Source of the DNA: an uncultured bacterium
Lineage (GTDB): Bacteria; Cyanobacteriota; Vampirovibrionia; Gastranaerophilales; Gastranaerophilaceae
DNA length: 64,000 nt
Direction of reading: 5' to 3'
NCBI GenBank assembly: GCA_902462155.1
Contig: CABQAQ010000005.1
Span: 1 to 64,000, forward strand
In this document: positions 1-8,956 of the stretch, one piece after another
Layout: each line of letters starts with the position of its first letter
How positions within the stretch are numbered: position 1 is the first letter of the stretch
The notes under the pieces: generated by a model
Told to the model about the DNA's origin: nothing
What the model saw: the letters and a program-made list of their open reading frames with translations, nothing else
Database searches by the model: none
Program-made: the position numbers and the translations under genes

Positions 1-121
1 CATAAAAATTTTATTTGCTAAATTTAAAGCTAAACTTTAACATAAGTTAATATAATAAAAGAATACAAACTCCATAATAAAAACGATTTAAAAAAAAAAT
101 AATCTGGTAAAATTAAATATT

Positions 122-652
122 ATGGAAAATTATAAAGAGAAACAACTAAGTACAAAAAGAATTTTTACCGGAAAAATAATGAACGTTAATTTAGACGAGG
201 TAGAAATAGCAGATGGTAAAAAGTCCACTAGAGAATATATAGAACACTCAGGTGGAGTAGTAATAGCAGCTAAAAGAAATGATGGTAAAATTTTATTAGT
301 ATCACAATATAGATACGCAATAAGACAAATGATATACGAATTACCCGCAGGAAAATTAGAAAAATACGAAGACCCATTTTTAGCAGCAAAAAGAGAGTTA
401 GAAGAAGAAACAGGATATATAGCCTCTAAATGGGAAGATTTAGGGTATATACAGACATCTCCGGGGATTTTGAATGAAAAATTATATCTATATAAAGCCT
501 CAGAATTAAGCTATAAAGGTCAAAAATTAGATGATGGTGAATTTTTAAATTGCTTTGCATTAGAAGAAAAAGAAATTTTAGAAAAAATAAAGTCGGGTGA
601 AATAAATGATGCAAAAACAATCTGTGGAATAATGAGGGCATTTATTTTATGA
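122..652 (+). CDS. Nudix hydrolase, ADP-ribose pyrophosphatase-like
   Basis: This 176-aa protein carries a complete Nudix box, G77-x5-E83-x7-R91-E-L-x-E95-E96-x-G98. It is preceded by the SGGVV strand and the QYRYAIRQ segment typical of ADP-ribose/ADP-sugar pyrophosphatases. The family hydrolyses nucleoside diphosphates linked to another group, using Mg2+ bound by the Nudix glutamates in the cytosol. The length is normal for the family. A TAAAAT element lies shortly before the ATG and no strong Shine-Dalgarno is visible, so translation may be nearly leaderless. The stop overlaps the start of the next gene by 4 bases, so the two are probably co-translated. Substrate specificity within the Nudix family cannot be read from sequence; the ADP-ribose assignment rests on overall resemblance. 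Confidence 0.9.
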   Translation: MENYKEKQLSTKRIFTGKIMNVNLDEVEIADGKKSTREYIEHSGGVVIAAKRNDGKILLVSQYRYAIRQMIYELPAGKLEKYEDPFLAAKRELEEETGYIASKWEDLGYIQTSPGILNEKLYLYKASELSYKGQKLDDGEFLNCFALEEKEILEKIKSGEINDAKTICGIMRAFIL

Positions 653-1446
653 TAAAACTCATAGCTTTAGATATTGATGGCACTGTATTAAAAAAAGATT
701 TAACAATATCAAAAGAGTTAAAAAGTTATATAAAAAAAATAACAAAAAAAAATATAAAAGTAGTCCTTGCAACAGGTAGAATGTATAAAGCAGCTATTCA
801 TATAGCAAAAGAGCTTGGTATAAATACTCCTCTTATTTGTTATCAAGGTGCATTAATAAGAAATTTTTATGATAATGATGATATAATTTACCAAATAAAC
901 ACTGATAAATCTTTAGGCTTTAAAATTATAAACGAATTAAGAGAAAAAAGTATTCATATAAATTTATATGATAATGATAATTTATATGTAGAACACGATA
1001 ATCAGTTGATAAAAGAATATTGTAAAGATCGTTATATAGATTATAAAGTAGTAAAAAATTTTGAAGATGTTGAATGTAAAAATTTACATAAAATATTAGC
1101 AATAAATTATAATCAAAATATAATAGAAGGCTTAATAAAAGAACTAAATACGAAATATGGGAAAGAATTATATATAGTGAAATCAACACCATATTTTGTA
1201 GAAATATCAAATTTAGAAGCAAAGAAATGTAATGCAATAAAATATTTAGCCGATCAATGGAGAATAAATCAGAACGAAATAATGGCAATAGGTGACCAAG
1301 ATAATGATATAGATATGATCGAATACGCAAAGATAGGAATTGCCATGGGAAACGGTACAGAGAAAATAAAAGAAAAAGCTGATTATGTAACAAAAACTAT
1401 AGAAGAAGATGGCGTTATATATGCTATTGAAAAATTTGTGAAATAG
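649..1446 (+). CDS. HAD-superfamily Cof-type phosphatase
   Basis: This 265-aa protein has all the HAD motifs: DIDGT near residue 8 (nucleophile and acid Asp), ATGR near residue 41, and GDQDNDIDM near residue 217 for Mg2+. The large insert between motifs II and III marks the Cof/YidA (C2B cap) group, cytosolic phosphatases of sugar phosphates and similar small molecules. The ATG overlaps the stop of the Nudix gene (ATGA), indicating translational coupling. The length is typical of the family. The physiological substrate is unknown; pairing with a Nudix hydrolase suggests clean-up of phosphorylated metabolites, which is inference. Confidence 0.9.
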   Translation: MIKLIALDIDGTVLKKDLTISKELKSYIKKITKKNIKVVLATGRMYKAAIHIAKELGINTPLICYQGALIRNFYDNDDIIYQINTDKSLGFKIINELREKSIHINLYDNDNLYVEHDNQLIKEYCKDRYIDYKVVKNFEDVECKNLHKILAINYNQNIIEGLIKELNTKYGKELYIVKSTPYFVEISNLEAKKCNAIKYLADQWRINQNEIMAIGDQDNDIDMIEYAKIGIAMGNGTEKIKEKADYVTKTIEEDGVIYAIEKFVK

Positions 1447-1536
1447 GATATTATAAGTAATACAAAAAAGCATGATTTTTTTATATTTATAGTTTATAAT
1501 ATAAAAAGTAAAATAAAAGAATTGGTAAAAGAAAAT

Positions 1537-2046
1537 ATGTTAGAAATGAGAATAATGGGAATAGCAATAGATACAAGAACAGGAGCACCTATAGTAGTAC
1601 TAAATGATCTTGATAATCGCAAAGCATTACCAATATGGATAGGTTCAGCAGAAGCTAGTGCTATAATAAGGAAAATAGAGAATATAGAAGTTTCTCGCCC
1701 AATGACTCATGATTTAATACCTGAAATAATAACAAAAGTAGGATATAATCTAACAAAAGTAGAAATTAATGATGTTCAGAATGATACATATTTTTCTGAT
1801 TTATGCTTGGAAGATAAAGAAGGTAATGAGATAAGAATCGATGCAAGACCTTCAGATGCAATAGCAATAGCAATCCGAGTAGATGTACCTATATACATTT
1901 CCGAAACAGTATTAGCGGCTGGTAGCGTATCTTGTGATTCTCAAAAAGATGAAGAAGAGGCACAAGAGTTTAAAAGTTTTATTCAAGATCTGAAACCATC
2001 TGATTTTGCCAAATTTTTAAAAGATGAAAATCAATCAGATCAGTAA
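1537..2046 (+). CDS. bifunctional nuclease family protein (BFN/DUF151)
   Basis: The protein begins M-L-E-M-R-I-M-G-I-A and continues with RTGAPIVVL, GSAEASAI and RPSDAIAIAIR, the conserved BFN core, followed by an acidic C-terminal tail resembling a UVR-like extension. I prefer the ATG at 1537 over an in-frame TTG at 1522, because family members start just before the 'eMkv.gi' strand. BFN proteins were described in plants as having nuclease activity; the bacterial role is not established. A TATAAT element near 1494 is the probable promoter. The gene stands alone, with an SD-led DUF1858 gene following. Confidence 0.88.
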   Translation: MLEMRIMGIAIDTRTGAPIVVLNDLDNRKALPIWIGSAEASAIIRKIENIEVSRPMTHDLIPEIITKVGYNLTKVEINDVQNDTYFSDLCLEDKEGNEIRIDARPSDAIAIAIRVDVPIYISETVLAAGSVSCDSQKDEEEAQEFKSFIQDLKPSDFAKFLKDENQSDQ

Positions 2047-2113
2047 TATATTCGGCATATAAAAATATAAATATAAACTATGAATTCTATAAAGTAAAAG
2101 GAGGTAAAGAAAA

Positions 2114-2314
2114 ATGGGGACAGAGAAAGTAACAAAAGAAATGAGCATAGTAGAAATAGTACAAAATCATCCAAAATCATTAGAAGTGTTTGCTAAATAT
2201 GGTATGGGATGTATAGGTTGTGCTGCAGCTCGTTTTGAAACATTGGAAGCTGGTGCAAAAGTCCATGGGGTTGATCCTCAAGTTATGGTTGATGAAATAA
2301 ATGCTCTTGGATAA
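2114..2314 (+). CDS. DUF1858 redox-disulfide domain protein
   Basis: This 66-aa protein is a single DUF1858 domain, the 'hybrid cluster protein-associated redox disulfide' family. It has the typical opening (TKEMSIVEIVQNHP), the YGMGCIGCAAA di-cysteine motif (Cys-x-x-Cys) and the C-terminal helix. A strong Shine-Dalgarno (AAAGGAGGT) sits about 8 bases before the ATG. In other bacteria such proteins are found with or fused to hybrid cluster proteins. Here the only such homologue in the window, at 16680-18305, has lost its metal ligands, so the functional link is uncertain. A hairpin terminator follows directly. Confidence 0.9.
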   Translation: MGTEKVTKEMSIVEIVQNHPKSLEVFAKYGMGCIGCAAARFETLEAGAKVHGVDPQVMVDEINALG

Positions 2315-2340
2315 TTTATAAAGTAAATTTTTATATATAA

Positions 2341-2379
2341 TAATAGGGTATTAATAATAATTTAATACTCTATTTTTAT
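2341..2379 (+). terminator. rho-independent terminator after DUF1858 gene
   Basis: An inverted repeat (ATAGGGTATTAA paired with TTAATACTCTAT, one G-T or mismatch) is followed by TTTTTATT. It lies 27 bases past the stop of the DUF1858 gene. Confidence 0.75.
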
Positions 2380-2431
2380 TAATGGTAATCAAAATGTAGT
2401 ATCATAGAAAAGAGTTGAATTAATTTTAAAT

Positions 2432-2971
2432 ATGAATATAAAGAAAATAGGTATTTATTATCCAAGTAAAAATAATATTAACATATCCTTTAATGGACTG
2501 GATCAAGATAATTCATTATCACTTAATAACATAGACGAATCTGATAATATAATTGATGATAATAGTAATGATTCAGGCAACATGACCCCACGAGAACGAC
2601 AAGGTAAGCTTATTGGTACAAAGAACAGTTTATTTTCTTCGGCGTTTGGATTGGCTATAGCCTTTGTTCCGGGTTCTTATAGTATAAATTCTATGATCTC
2701 TAATAAGATTAATAATAATATAGTAAAATCAATAGCCAAGGATGCTTATTCTTTAAAAGATGATCAAGTAAAAGAAGTTGAAAATCTTATAAAACCATTT
2801 AATAATTGGTTTAGTGCAATAGGAGAGATCATCTTATCAAATATTAAAGAATCATATAAGGTATATGTTAATGCTTTTACAAATGCTATTTCTAACTTAA
2901 TAACAGGCTTTAATAAAACAGATGAAGCTATAAAAGCTTGTAAAAAAATATCCAAGAAGTATGGTAAATAG
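2432..2971 (+). CDS. small lineage-type hypothetical protein
   Basis: I do not recognise this 179-aa protein. It starts with an Asn/Ser/Asp-rich, probably disordered segment containing NISFNG near residue 18. A short hydrophobic stretch follows around residues 65-88 (SSAFGLAIAFVPGSY), then two amphipathic helical segments. There is no signal peptide. It opens a cluster of four small proteins (to 5192), each with an N-terminal 'SF' motif and a hydrophobic core, which suggests a lineage-specific family; see the finding on this motif. The Shine-Dalgarno is weak. A 7-bp stem-loop follows the stop. Confidence 0.6.
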   Translation: MNIKKIGIYYPSKNNINISFNGLDQDNSLSLNNIDESDNIIDDNSNDSGNMTPRERQGKLIGTKNSLFSSAFGLAIAFVPGSYSINSMISNKINNNIVKSIAKDAYSLKDDQVKEVENLIKPFNNWFSAIGEIILSNIKESYKVYVNAFTNAISNLITGFNKTDEAIKACKKISKKYGK

Positions 2972-2994
2972 TTATAAAGATAATTTATATAAAA

Positions 2995-3012
2995 TTTTGG
3001 GTATGCCCAAAA
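2995..3012 (+). terminator. stem-loop after the 2432-2971 gene
   Basis: TTTTGGG-TATG-CCCAAAA makes a perfect 7-bp stem with a 4-base loop, 24 bases past the stop. No long T-run follows, so termination on this strand is plausible but not certain. Confidence 0.5.
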
Positions 3013-3225
3013 CATAATCATAATATCATTTTAAACTTGTTTTTTAGATCTTACAGTTTGCAAGACACTTAAACTTGTTTAAGTGAAACAAATTAAATTT
3101 TATTAACTTTTGTAAAAAATAACTCAAATTTAAACTTTAAGCTAGCAAATAAATTTTTTATAAGTTTTAATTTAATAGTTGTTTTTGTTAGTATAAAAAG
3201 TTAGGAGAAAATTTATGAAAATTAA

Positions 3226-3242
3226 CCAATCACCAATCACCA
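3226..3242 (+). repeat. tandem 7-bp repeat (CCAATCA x2 plus CCA)
   Basis: Two exact copies of CCAATCA sit directly after the SD-led ATG at 3215. With two copies, the reading frame opened by that ATG ends at the TAA at 3251. With three copies it would enter the long frame that runs to 3879. This is the geometry of a slipped-strand switch. Confidence 0.6.
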
Positions 3243-3267
3243 TAGAAGTGTAAATACTAATAATTCT

Positions 3268-3879
3268 ATGTGTACAAAAAAAGAACAAAATAATATAACT
3301 AATGTTAATGTAAATAAAAACAATTGTTCTAATTTATCTTTTTTTGATTCAAATTCTAATTATACTATGTTATTAAATTATAAAAATATTTCGTTTTCAG
3401 GGTCTAAAAACAGAAAAAATTTAATTGAAAAAGCTGATAAATTTCTTGATAATTTTAACGATTGTTTTGAGGATGTAGGCAGATGGACATCTGAAAATTT
3501 AAGTTTCACACCATCAAGCCCAAGAGCCGAAAAAACTAGATCAGTGGTTAATAAATATACAGCATCAAATGCAGCTATATCAGCTACTGTAGGACAAGTA
3601 CCTTATCTTGATGCACCTATTTTAGCTAGGAATGAAGCTAAAATGATTAAAGAAATAGAAGATATTTATTGGGTCGCAAATAAAGATAGCACTAAAGGTG
3701 CTGTTGCTGGTACAGTTATTGGTGTATCATCACTATCTACTGTTGAAAATACTTTAAAAGAAGCTGTAGGCTCTATAACTGGTATAGGCAGTATTGCAAA
3801 ATCTTGCACTTCAGCCGGTACAACCAAAAGTGTAGGTGAATGGGCTATAAAAAGAGCAAGAGCAAAAGCTCAAAAATAA
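3268..3879 (+). CDS. hypothetical protein, possibly phase-OFF
   Basis: The open frame encodes 203 aa from an ATG at 3268 that has no Shine-Dalgarno. A much better start (TAGGAGAAAATTT-ATG at 3215) lies upstream in a different frame and stops after 12 codons; a 7-bp tandem repeat lies between them. The true gene may therefore begin at 3215 and be out of frame in this copy. The protein has an Asn-rich N-terminus, the NISFSG motif near residue 44, a mostly helical middle, and an Ala/Gly/Thr/Ser-rich hydrophobic region near residues 145-190. It ends in basic residues (KRARAKAQK). I recognise no known domain. The next gene follows 11 bases later with its own SD. Confidence 0.5.
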   Translation: MCTKKEQNNITNVNVNKNNCSNLSFFDSNSNYTMLLNYKNISFSGSKNRKNLIEKADKFLDNFNDCFEDVGRWTSENLSFTPSSPRAEKTRSVVNKYTASNAAISATVGQVPYLDAPILARNEAKMIKEIEDIYWVANKDSTKGAVAGTVIGVSSLSTVENTLKEAVGSITGIGSIAKSCTSAGTTKSVGEWAIKRARAKAQK

Positions 3880-3890
3880 GGAGAATTATT

Positions 3891-4241
3891 ATGAAAATAA
3901 AATTAAGTCCTAGTTTTAATACTAAACCTTCGTTTTTATCCTCTTCAAATAAAAGAGAAGAAAATCAAAATGTATACCCTTCTTTTTCTAACAGTAATGA
4001 ACGAACAGCAGGAAAATTAGGCTTCACTATTGCTTGTTCCGTTGGCATAATAGATAATTTAATCGATGTGGTTATCCCTTATATTAAACAAAATAAAAAT
4101 TTAAAAACAAGCTCAAAAATAAAGTATTTAATATTATCTCCTTTATCTCGTGGAGCCTTCATGGGGCTTGGAGGGCTAATATTTGGAAGACTTTTTCAAC
4201 AAATTGTTAATAAATTAAATAAAGATAATACTAAAGTTTAA
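3891..4241 (+). CDS. small predicted membrane protein
   Basis: This 116-aa protein starts at the ATG at 3891, preceded by AAGGAG at good spacing; an earlier in-frame ATG at 3840 lies within the preceding gene and is unlikely. The N-terminus carries SPSFNTKPSF. Two hydrophobic stretches (about residues 42-60, and 85-105 with Gly-rich GLGGLIFG) could insert in the membrane. No known family is recognised. It shares layout, not obvious sequence, with the genes at 2432, 3268 and 4524 and is probably co-transcribed with 3268. The 280 bases after it are AT-rich and show no clear feature. Confidence 0.6.
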   Translation: MKIKLSPSFNTKPSFLSSSNKREENQNVYPSFSNSNERTAGKLGFTIACSVGIIDNLIDVVIPYIKQNKNLKTSSKIKYLILSPLSRGAFMGLGGLIFGRLFQQIVNKLNKDNTKV

Positions 4242-4523
4242 ATATAAAATAAAAAATAATCTTTTTATTTTATATAATATTCATCTATTTGTAAAAGTTA
4301 TAACTGTTTCTATTATAAATATTTAAATATCGTTACAGAATTTATTTAATTAACTTCAATAAATATTAGTTTAAACTTAAATATTTCTAAATTATAACTT
4401 TAATTATTAACTTTTATTAACTTAGGATTTTACATTTGTTTACAAAATAGCAAATTTTTATATTCTTAAGTTTTCATTTTTTGATTAACTATTTCTGCTA
4501 TCTATAAAAAGGAGTATTTTAAT

Positions 4524-5192
4524 ATGAATAATATCAGTAATATCAATTCAAATTATTATAAAAACAGCTTTAAATCTAAACAATCTATTGATAACTATAA
4601 TAACAATGATATTGATAATGACAACAACAATAATGAAATGCAGAAAAATATTCAATCTCCCAAAACTAATATAGGCAAAATAATAGGATCTACAGCCGGT
4701 GTCGGCTTAACTATACCTTTTATTTCTTACTATTGGAATAATACACTTATACCGGTAACAGAAAAACTATATCCTGAACTTGCTAACAATAAAAAAGCTA
4801 TTAATAAAAAAACTTTTAATATCCATAAAAATACATTATTAAAAGAATCATTTCTAACTTTAAACGATACACTACCACCTCTATTTCTTATAGGACTATT
4901 CGTTGATAAATTGATAAATAATAAAAAATCTAACACTATTGAAAATAATGCCAATAATGAAACTACTAAAAAATCAAATATAGGAAAAATATCCGGAATG
5001 TTAGCATCTATAGGCTGGTTTTCCTATGTTATTTTTGAAAGACGAAATAAAATAAAAAATGCAGATAAAAAAATTAAACCTTTAATTAGAAACACTAATA
5101 TTCTTAGTCTGACTAAATTTATATCCACAGGGGCTATAATAGGTTCCGGAATTGATTTCTTAATAGATAAATATCGAGAAAAAAATACTTAA
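4524..5192 (+). CDS. Asn-rich predicted membrane protein
   Basis: This 222-aa protein has an Asn/Asp-rich N-terminus containing NSFKSK near residue 15. It then has four hydrophobic segments separated by Lys/Asn-rich loops (around residues 52-72, 115-128, 155-172 and 192-212). The second half repeats the pattern of the first (NIGKIIGSTAGVG, then NIGKISGMLASIG), suggesting internal duplication. An AAAAAGGAG Shine-Dalgarno precedes the start. There is no signal peptide and no recognised domain. It belongs to the cluster of lineage-type small proteins starting at 2432. Confidence 0.65.
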   Translation: MNNISNINSNYYKNSFKSKQSIDNYNNNDIDNDNNNNEMQKNIQSPKTNIGKIIGSTAGVGLTIPFISYYWNNTLIPVTEKLYPELANNKKAINKKTFNIHKNTLLKESFLTLNDTLPPLFLIGLFVDKLINNKKSNTIENNANNETTKKSNIGKISGMLASIGWFSYVIFERRNKIKNADKKIKPLIRNTNILSLTKFISTGAIIGSGIDFLIDKYREKNT

Positions 5193-5270
5193 TAATTTAA
5201 TTTATTTAATTATATTTAATGATATAATCCTATTAATTCGATTTTATATCTATCTTGGATTTTGTATATT

Positions 5271-6158
5271 ATGAAAAAAAATATGCCTAAAATTTCTGTT
5301 GTAATGCCAGTATTTAATACACCTAAAAATTGGCTTTGCGAGTCAATAGAAAGTATTCTTAACCAAAGTTATTCTAATTTTGAGTTTATTATTATTAATG
5401 ATAACTCTGATATATCTTTTAATACTAAAAATATTGTTGATTCTTTTAAAGATCCCCGTATTAAATACTTTGAAAATCAAAAGAATCTTGGTGTTATACG
5501 ATGCTTAAATAAATTAATTAATTTATCAACCTGTGATTTTATTGCCAGAATGGATGCTGATGATATTTCCTTACCTGATAGATTCAAAATACAGATGGAT
5601 TTTCTACTCAATAACCCTGACGTAGGAGTATGTGGAACTCAAATAAAAACATTTGGTGAAAAAATCTTTCAAACTAAACATAAAATTAATCCTAATTTTC
5701 TAGATATGATAAGCTCATCTTGGGTAGTTAATCATCCTAGCATAATTATAAGAAAAAATCTAAATCCTATATATAACCTTAGATATAAACACTGTGAAGA
5801 TTATGCCCTATGGTTAGATATGTCATTTAGAACAAAGTTTTTCAATATTGATAAAATCCTGCTTTATTATAGAATTCATAGTAATAATACAAGTATTAAA
5901 AATGAAAGTATTGCAAATATTAATATAGACTATGCTAATGCGGTATATATAGCTAAATATTTTGATCTTGATTATACCTTTATAGAAATGTTTTTAGATG
6001 AAAGTAATATTACTAAAAATCAGTATGATTATTTTCTTAAACTTATAAATAATATTAATAATAAAATGAATTCTACAAATAATTATTTAGCTATTCTAAA
6101 ATGTTATGAATCATTAGTAAGAATAGCTAAACAAAAATTAAATAAATTAGAACTTTAA
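5271..6158 (+). CDS. family 2 glycosyltransferase
   Basis: This is a GT-A fold enzyme: KISVVMPVFN at the N-terminus, ARMDADDISLPDRF (DxD motif, about residue 90), WVVNHPSII, and HCEDYALWLDM with the ED pair characteristic of small GT2 enzymes that extend surface polysaccharides. The length (295 aa) is normal. I chose the ATG at 5271; a TTG at 5262 is less likely and an in-frame ATG at 5283 is possible. A TATATT element immediately upstream suggests a very short leader. The acceptor and sugar donor cannot be told. It is separate from the other glycan genes in the window. Confidence 0.88.
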   Translation: MKKNMPKISVVMPVFNTPKNWLCESIESILNQSYSNFEFIIINDNSDISFNTKNIVDSFKDPRIKYFENQKNLGVIRCLNKLINLSTCDFIARMDADDISLPDRFKIQMDFLLNNPDVGVCGTQIKTFGEKIFQTKHKINPNFLDMISSSWVVNHPSIIIRKNLNPIYNLRYKHCEDYALWLDMSFRTKFFNIDKILLYYRIHSNNTSIKNESIANINIDYANAVYIAKYFDLDYTFIEMFLDESNITKNQYDYFLKLINNINNKMNSTNNYLAILKCYESLVRIAKQKLNKLEL

Positions 6159-6162
6159 AAAT

Positions 6163-7524
6163 TTAGTTATTAAGACTATGAATAGGTGCGGGTATCCTAC
6201 CTGAACGATTTACAAAATCTGATGAATTTAGACTATTTACACTCATAATAGGAGCTTCACCTAATAATCCGCCATAAGTTGCCATTTGACCAATATCTTT
6301 ATTTGGAACAGGTATTATTCTTACTGCAGTTGTTTTCTTATTTATCATACCTATAGCCATCTCATCAGATATAATACCTGCAATTGTATCTGATGGAGTT
6401 GAGCCTGGTATGGCTATCATATCAAGACCAACAGAACAGACCGAAGTCATAGCTTCCAGTTTATCAAATGTTAAACAACCTCTTTTTGCAGCTTCTATCA
6501 TTAATGCATCTTCCGATACCGGAATAAATGCTCCACTTAAGCCGCCAACATAAGAACTTGCCATTATACCACCCTTTTTTACAGCATCATTTAGCATAGC
6601 TAATGCTGCCGTTGTACCGTGTGCACCTGCGTGTTCTAACCCCATTGCTTGAAATATTCCTGCGACACTATCACCCTGTTCTGGTGTTGGTGCTAATGAT
6701 AAATCTATTACTCCAAACGGGATATTAAGTCTTTGGGCTAATTCTCGCCCTATTAATTCGCCTGTTGTTGTTATTTTGAATGCTATCTTCTTTATTGTAT
6801 TTGCCAGTTCTCCAAAATCAGCCGAACGTGGTAGTTTCTCTATTGCCGCCCTTACTACTCCAGGACCTGAAACACCTATATTTAATGCACATTCAGGCTC
6901 TCCTACTCCGTGAAAGGCTCCCGCCATAAATGGATTATCGCTAGGTGCATTACAAAAACATACAAGTTTTGCTGCACCTATTCCATCCTCTCTTGCTGTT
7001 AATTCTGCTGCTCGCTTTATTATCTTGGACATCTTTAATACTGCATTCATATTTATTCCTGCTTTTGAACTCGCTAGATTCACCGATGAACATATCTTCT
7101 TTGTCTGCGATAATGCCTCAGGAATACTCTCTATTAAATCTATATCTCCAACTGTACAACCCTTCTCTACTAATGCACTATATCCACCTATAAAATCTAC
7201 TTTTACTTCATCTGCTACTTGATCTAATATTTTTGCTAAATATACATAATCCCTATTCTTACAAGATTCACCTACTATTGATATCGGTGTTATTGCTATT
7301 CTCTTATTTACTATAGGAATAGAGTACTCTTCTTCTATTTCACTTGCGTAACTATATAAATTCTTTGCATAATCTGATATCTTCTTATAAATCTTATCCC
7401 CTACAACTTTTATATCTTCAGACATACAATCTCTTAAACTTAATGATAATGTTACAGTCCTTATATCAAGTTTATTTAGACGTATCATATTTATTGTTTC
7501 AAGTATTGAATCTGTGCTAAACAC
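6163..7524 (-). CDS. PFL-like/DUF711 (UPF0210) family protein
   Basis: This 453-aa protein is full length for the UPF0210/DUF711 family. Signatures are [14 protein letters not shown] near the N-terminus, [17 protein letters not shown], and [19 protein letters not shown] near the C-terminus. It starts with GTG (position 7524), with AGGAAA about 10 bases upstream. The family is structurally related to pyruvate formate-lyase-type barrels but its reaction is unknown. The upstream ACT-domain gene on the same strand is its usual partner in many bacteria, so the two probably form an operon with the ACT protein as ligand sensor (inference). Confidence 0.9.
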   Translation of the reverse strand: MFSTDSILETINMIRLNKLDIRTVTLSLSLRDCMSEDIKVVGDKIYKKISDYAKNLYSYASEIEEEYSIPIVNKRIAITPISIVGESCKNRDYVYLAKILDQVADEVKVDFIGGYSALVEKGCTVGDIDLIESIPEALSQTKKICSSVNLASSKAGINMNAVLKMSKIIKRAAELTAREDGIGAAKLVCFCNAPSDNPFMAGAFHGVGEPECALNIGVSGPGVVRAAIEKLPRSADFGELANTIKKIAFKITTTGELIGRELAQRLNIPFGVIDLSLAPTPEQGDSVAGIFQAMGLEHAGAHGTTAALAMLNDAVKKGGIMASSYVGGLSGAFIPVSEDALMIEAAKRGCLTFDKLEAMTSVCSVGLDMIAIPGSTPSDTIAGIISDEMAIGMINKKTTAVRIIPVPNKDIGQMATYGGLLGEAPIMSVNSLNSSDFVNRSGRIPAPIHSLNN

Positions 7525-7583
7525 TTCTTTATTTTCCTATTCTAAATTATTTACTATTACTAATATATATCTATTCATTATTG

Positions 7584-7862
7584 CTATATAGTATGCATTT
7601 TATCAAATATTTCTTTCTTTTGCACCCATACTTCCATATTTAGCTTTTCCCCAATCTCTATTAATGCCTCCTTTATTTCTTTAAACGAGTATTGAGAATT
7701 TGATGTATCCCCTAATAAAAACATTACAAAATATCCTTGCATTATGCTCTGTTTTATATCTTCTATATTTACTTTATGTTTAGCTAGAGAAGCTGTTACC
7801 TCTGATACTATACCTATTTTATCAGAACCTAAAATTGTTACTATTATTTTGTCATTTACCAT
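7584..7862 (-). CDS. ACT-domain protein (UPF0237 family)
   Basis: This 92-aa protein is a single ACT domain (IVTILGSDKIGIVSEVTASLAKHKVNIEDI) followed by the longer C-terminal part seen in the UPF0237/GcvR-like family. It precedes the DUF711 gene with a gap of 59 bases. ACT domains bind amino acids or other small ligands and regulate a partner. The role here is probably sensing for the neighbouring UPF0210 protein, from conserved gene pairing rather than direct evidence. Confidence 0.88.
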   Translation of the reverse strand: MVNDKIIVTILGSDKIGIVSEVTASLAKHKVNIEDIKQSIMQGYFVMFLLGDTSNSQYSFKEIKEALIEIGEKLNMEVWVQKKEIFDKMHTI

Positions 7863-7975
7863 TTCTTATTTTCCTTAATAATATTATATAATATTTATGA
7901 TATCATATAATATATTAATATAAGTTAAAAATTTTATTTTTTTTTAGTAAGCAATTTTGTCCTAATAGTCCTTAA

Positions 7976-8004
7976 TTGCTTATTGGTTTTGAGTATTGTA
8001 TAAT
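7976..8004 (+). promoter_or_regulatory. sigma70-type promoter, leaderless start
   Basis: TTGCTT (7976-7981), a 17-base spacer, and TATAAT (7999-8004). The ATG of the WYL gene follows only 7 bases after the -10, so the transcript probably begins at or next to the start codon. Confidence 0.7.
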
Positions 8005-8011
8005 TAGGCTT

Positions 8012-8956
8012 ATGAAAGTTCCTTTAAGCAAAAAAGATTCTCTGAATAATAAAAGTGTAATCTGTCTTACTGCATATAAGGCATATATATTACTTTATTA
8101 TCTGATGAAAACTCCACTTACTCTAGATGAAATTATATCAATTTTTAGAGCAAATAAAATTATTAATAAAGAATTTTCTAAAGATACTATAAGAATTACA
8201 ATTAATACCCTAAGAGCCTCTGGCTGCAATATTGCAAAACCTACTAGTGAAACACAAAATAGATATGTTCTAAAAAAACATCCATTTGGTATTAAAGTTT
8301 CTGAAAAGCAAATTGAAGCCTTAGTAAAAATTAGATCAGGAATTCTATCTAGCGGAGATTGGAAACTTGCTTTAAGTATTAATGACTTTTATAAAAAATT
8401 AAAATACATCATATCTAATGAAGAGGTGCTTAATTTATTAGAATATTACAATCCTCTTAATAAGATTGATCAGTCAATTTTAAAAAAGCTTATTCATTAT
8501 TGTAATAGAAATTTAACCATTACTATTAAGTATCATCCTACAAGTAAAGAACCTGAGTTATTGAAAATTATCTGTGATTCTATTACTTATGAAAATAATA
8601 AATTATATTTATGGTGTTATAGTTTTAAATATAAAATAGATATTTATTTAAGACTCGATAAAATTATCGAAATTATAACTTTACATACAGATAAAGCAAA
8701 CATTAGCCATCCTTATTTTTATGTAACTTTCGACTTATTTGGAAATTCTATAAGCACTTTTGAAGAAGAAAAACTAGACGAAATAATCGATAATAGTTCC
8801 GAAAAATTAAGGATAAGAACTAAAGTTATGAACGAGTTTAATTTTTTACAACGTCTTTTTAATTATGGCTCTGATTGTATTGTTATCGATCCGCCTGAGT
8901 TTATCCAGAAATATCTTAAAAAAATTAAAGACACTAGAAAGCTTTATTCTATATGA
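8012..8956 (+). CDS. WYL-domain transcriptional regulator (first of pair)
   Basis: This 314-aa protein has an N-terminal helix-turn-helix region (TPLTLDEIISIFRANK, then TIRITINTLRASGCNI) and a C-terminal WYL-like ligand-binding region (NKLYLWCYSFKYKIDIYLRLDKI), ending in a WCX-like extension. WYL regulators bind single-stranded nucleic acid or nucleotides and often control DNA-damage or defence genes. The ATG at 8012 is preferred over a TTG at 7976, because the -10 element lies between them. It overlaps the next WYL gene by 4 bases. The tandem layout recalls PafB/PafC, but the sequences are far from those and the targets are unknown. Confidence 0.75.
   Translation: MKVPLSKKDSLNNKSVICLTAYKAYILLYYLMKTPLTLDEIISIFRANKIINKEFSKDTIRITINTLRASGCNIAKPTSETQNRYVLKKHPFGIKVSEKQIEALVKIRSGILSSGDWKLALSINDFYKKLKYIISNEEVLNLLEYYNPLNKIDQSILKKLIHYCNRNLTITIKYHPTSKEPELLKIICDSITYENNKLYLWCYSFKYKIDIYLRLDKIIEIITLHTDKANISHPYFYVTFDLFGNSISTFEEEKLDEIIDNSSEKLRIRTKVMNEFNFLQRLFNYGSDCIVIDPPEFIQKYLKKIKDTRKLYSI

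Noticed and set aside
4605..4640. AAC/AAT-rich repeat in the N-terminus of the 4524 gene as a phase switch
   Set aside because: The run is irregular and its unit is a codon, so copy change would not shift the frame. It simply encodes an Asn/Asp-rich stretch.
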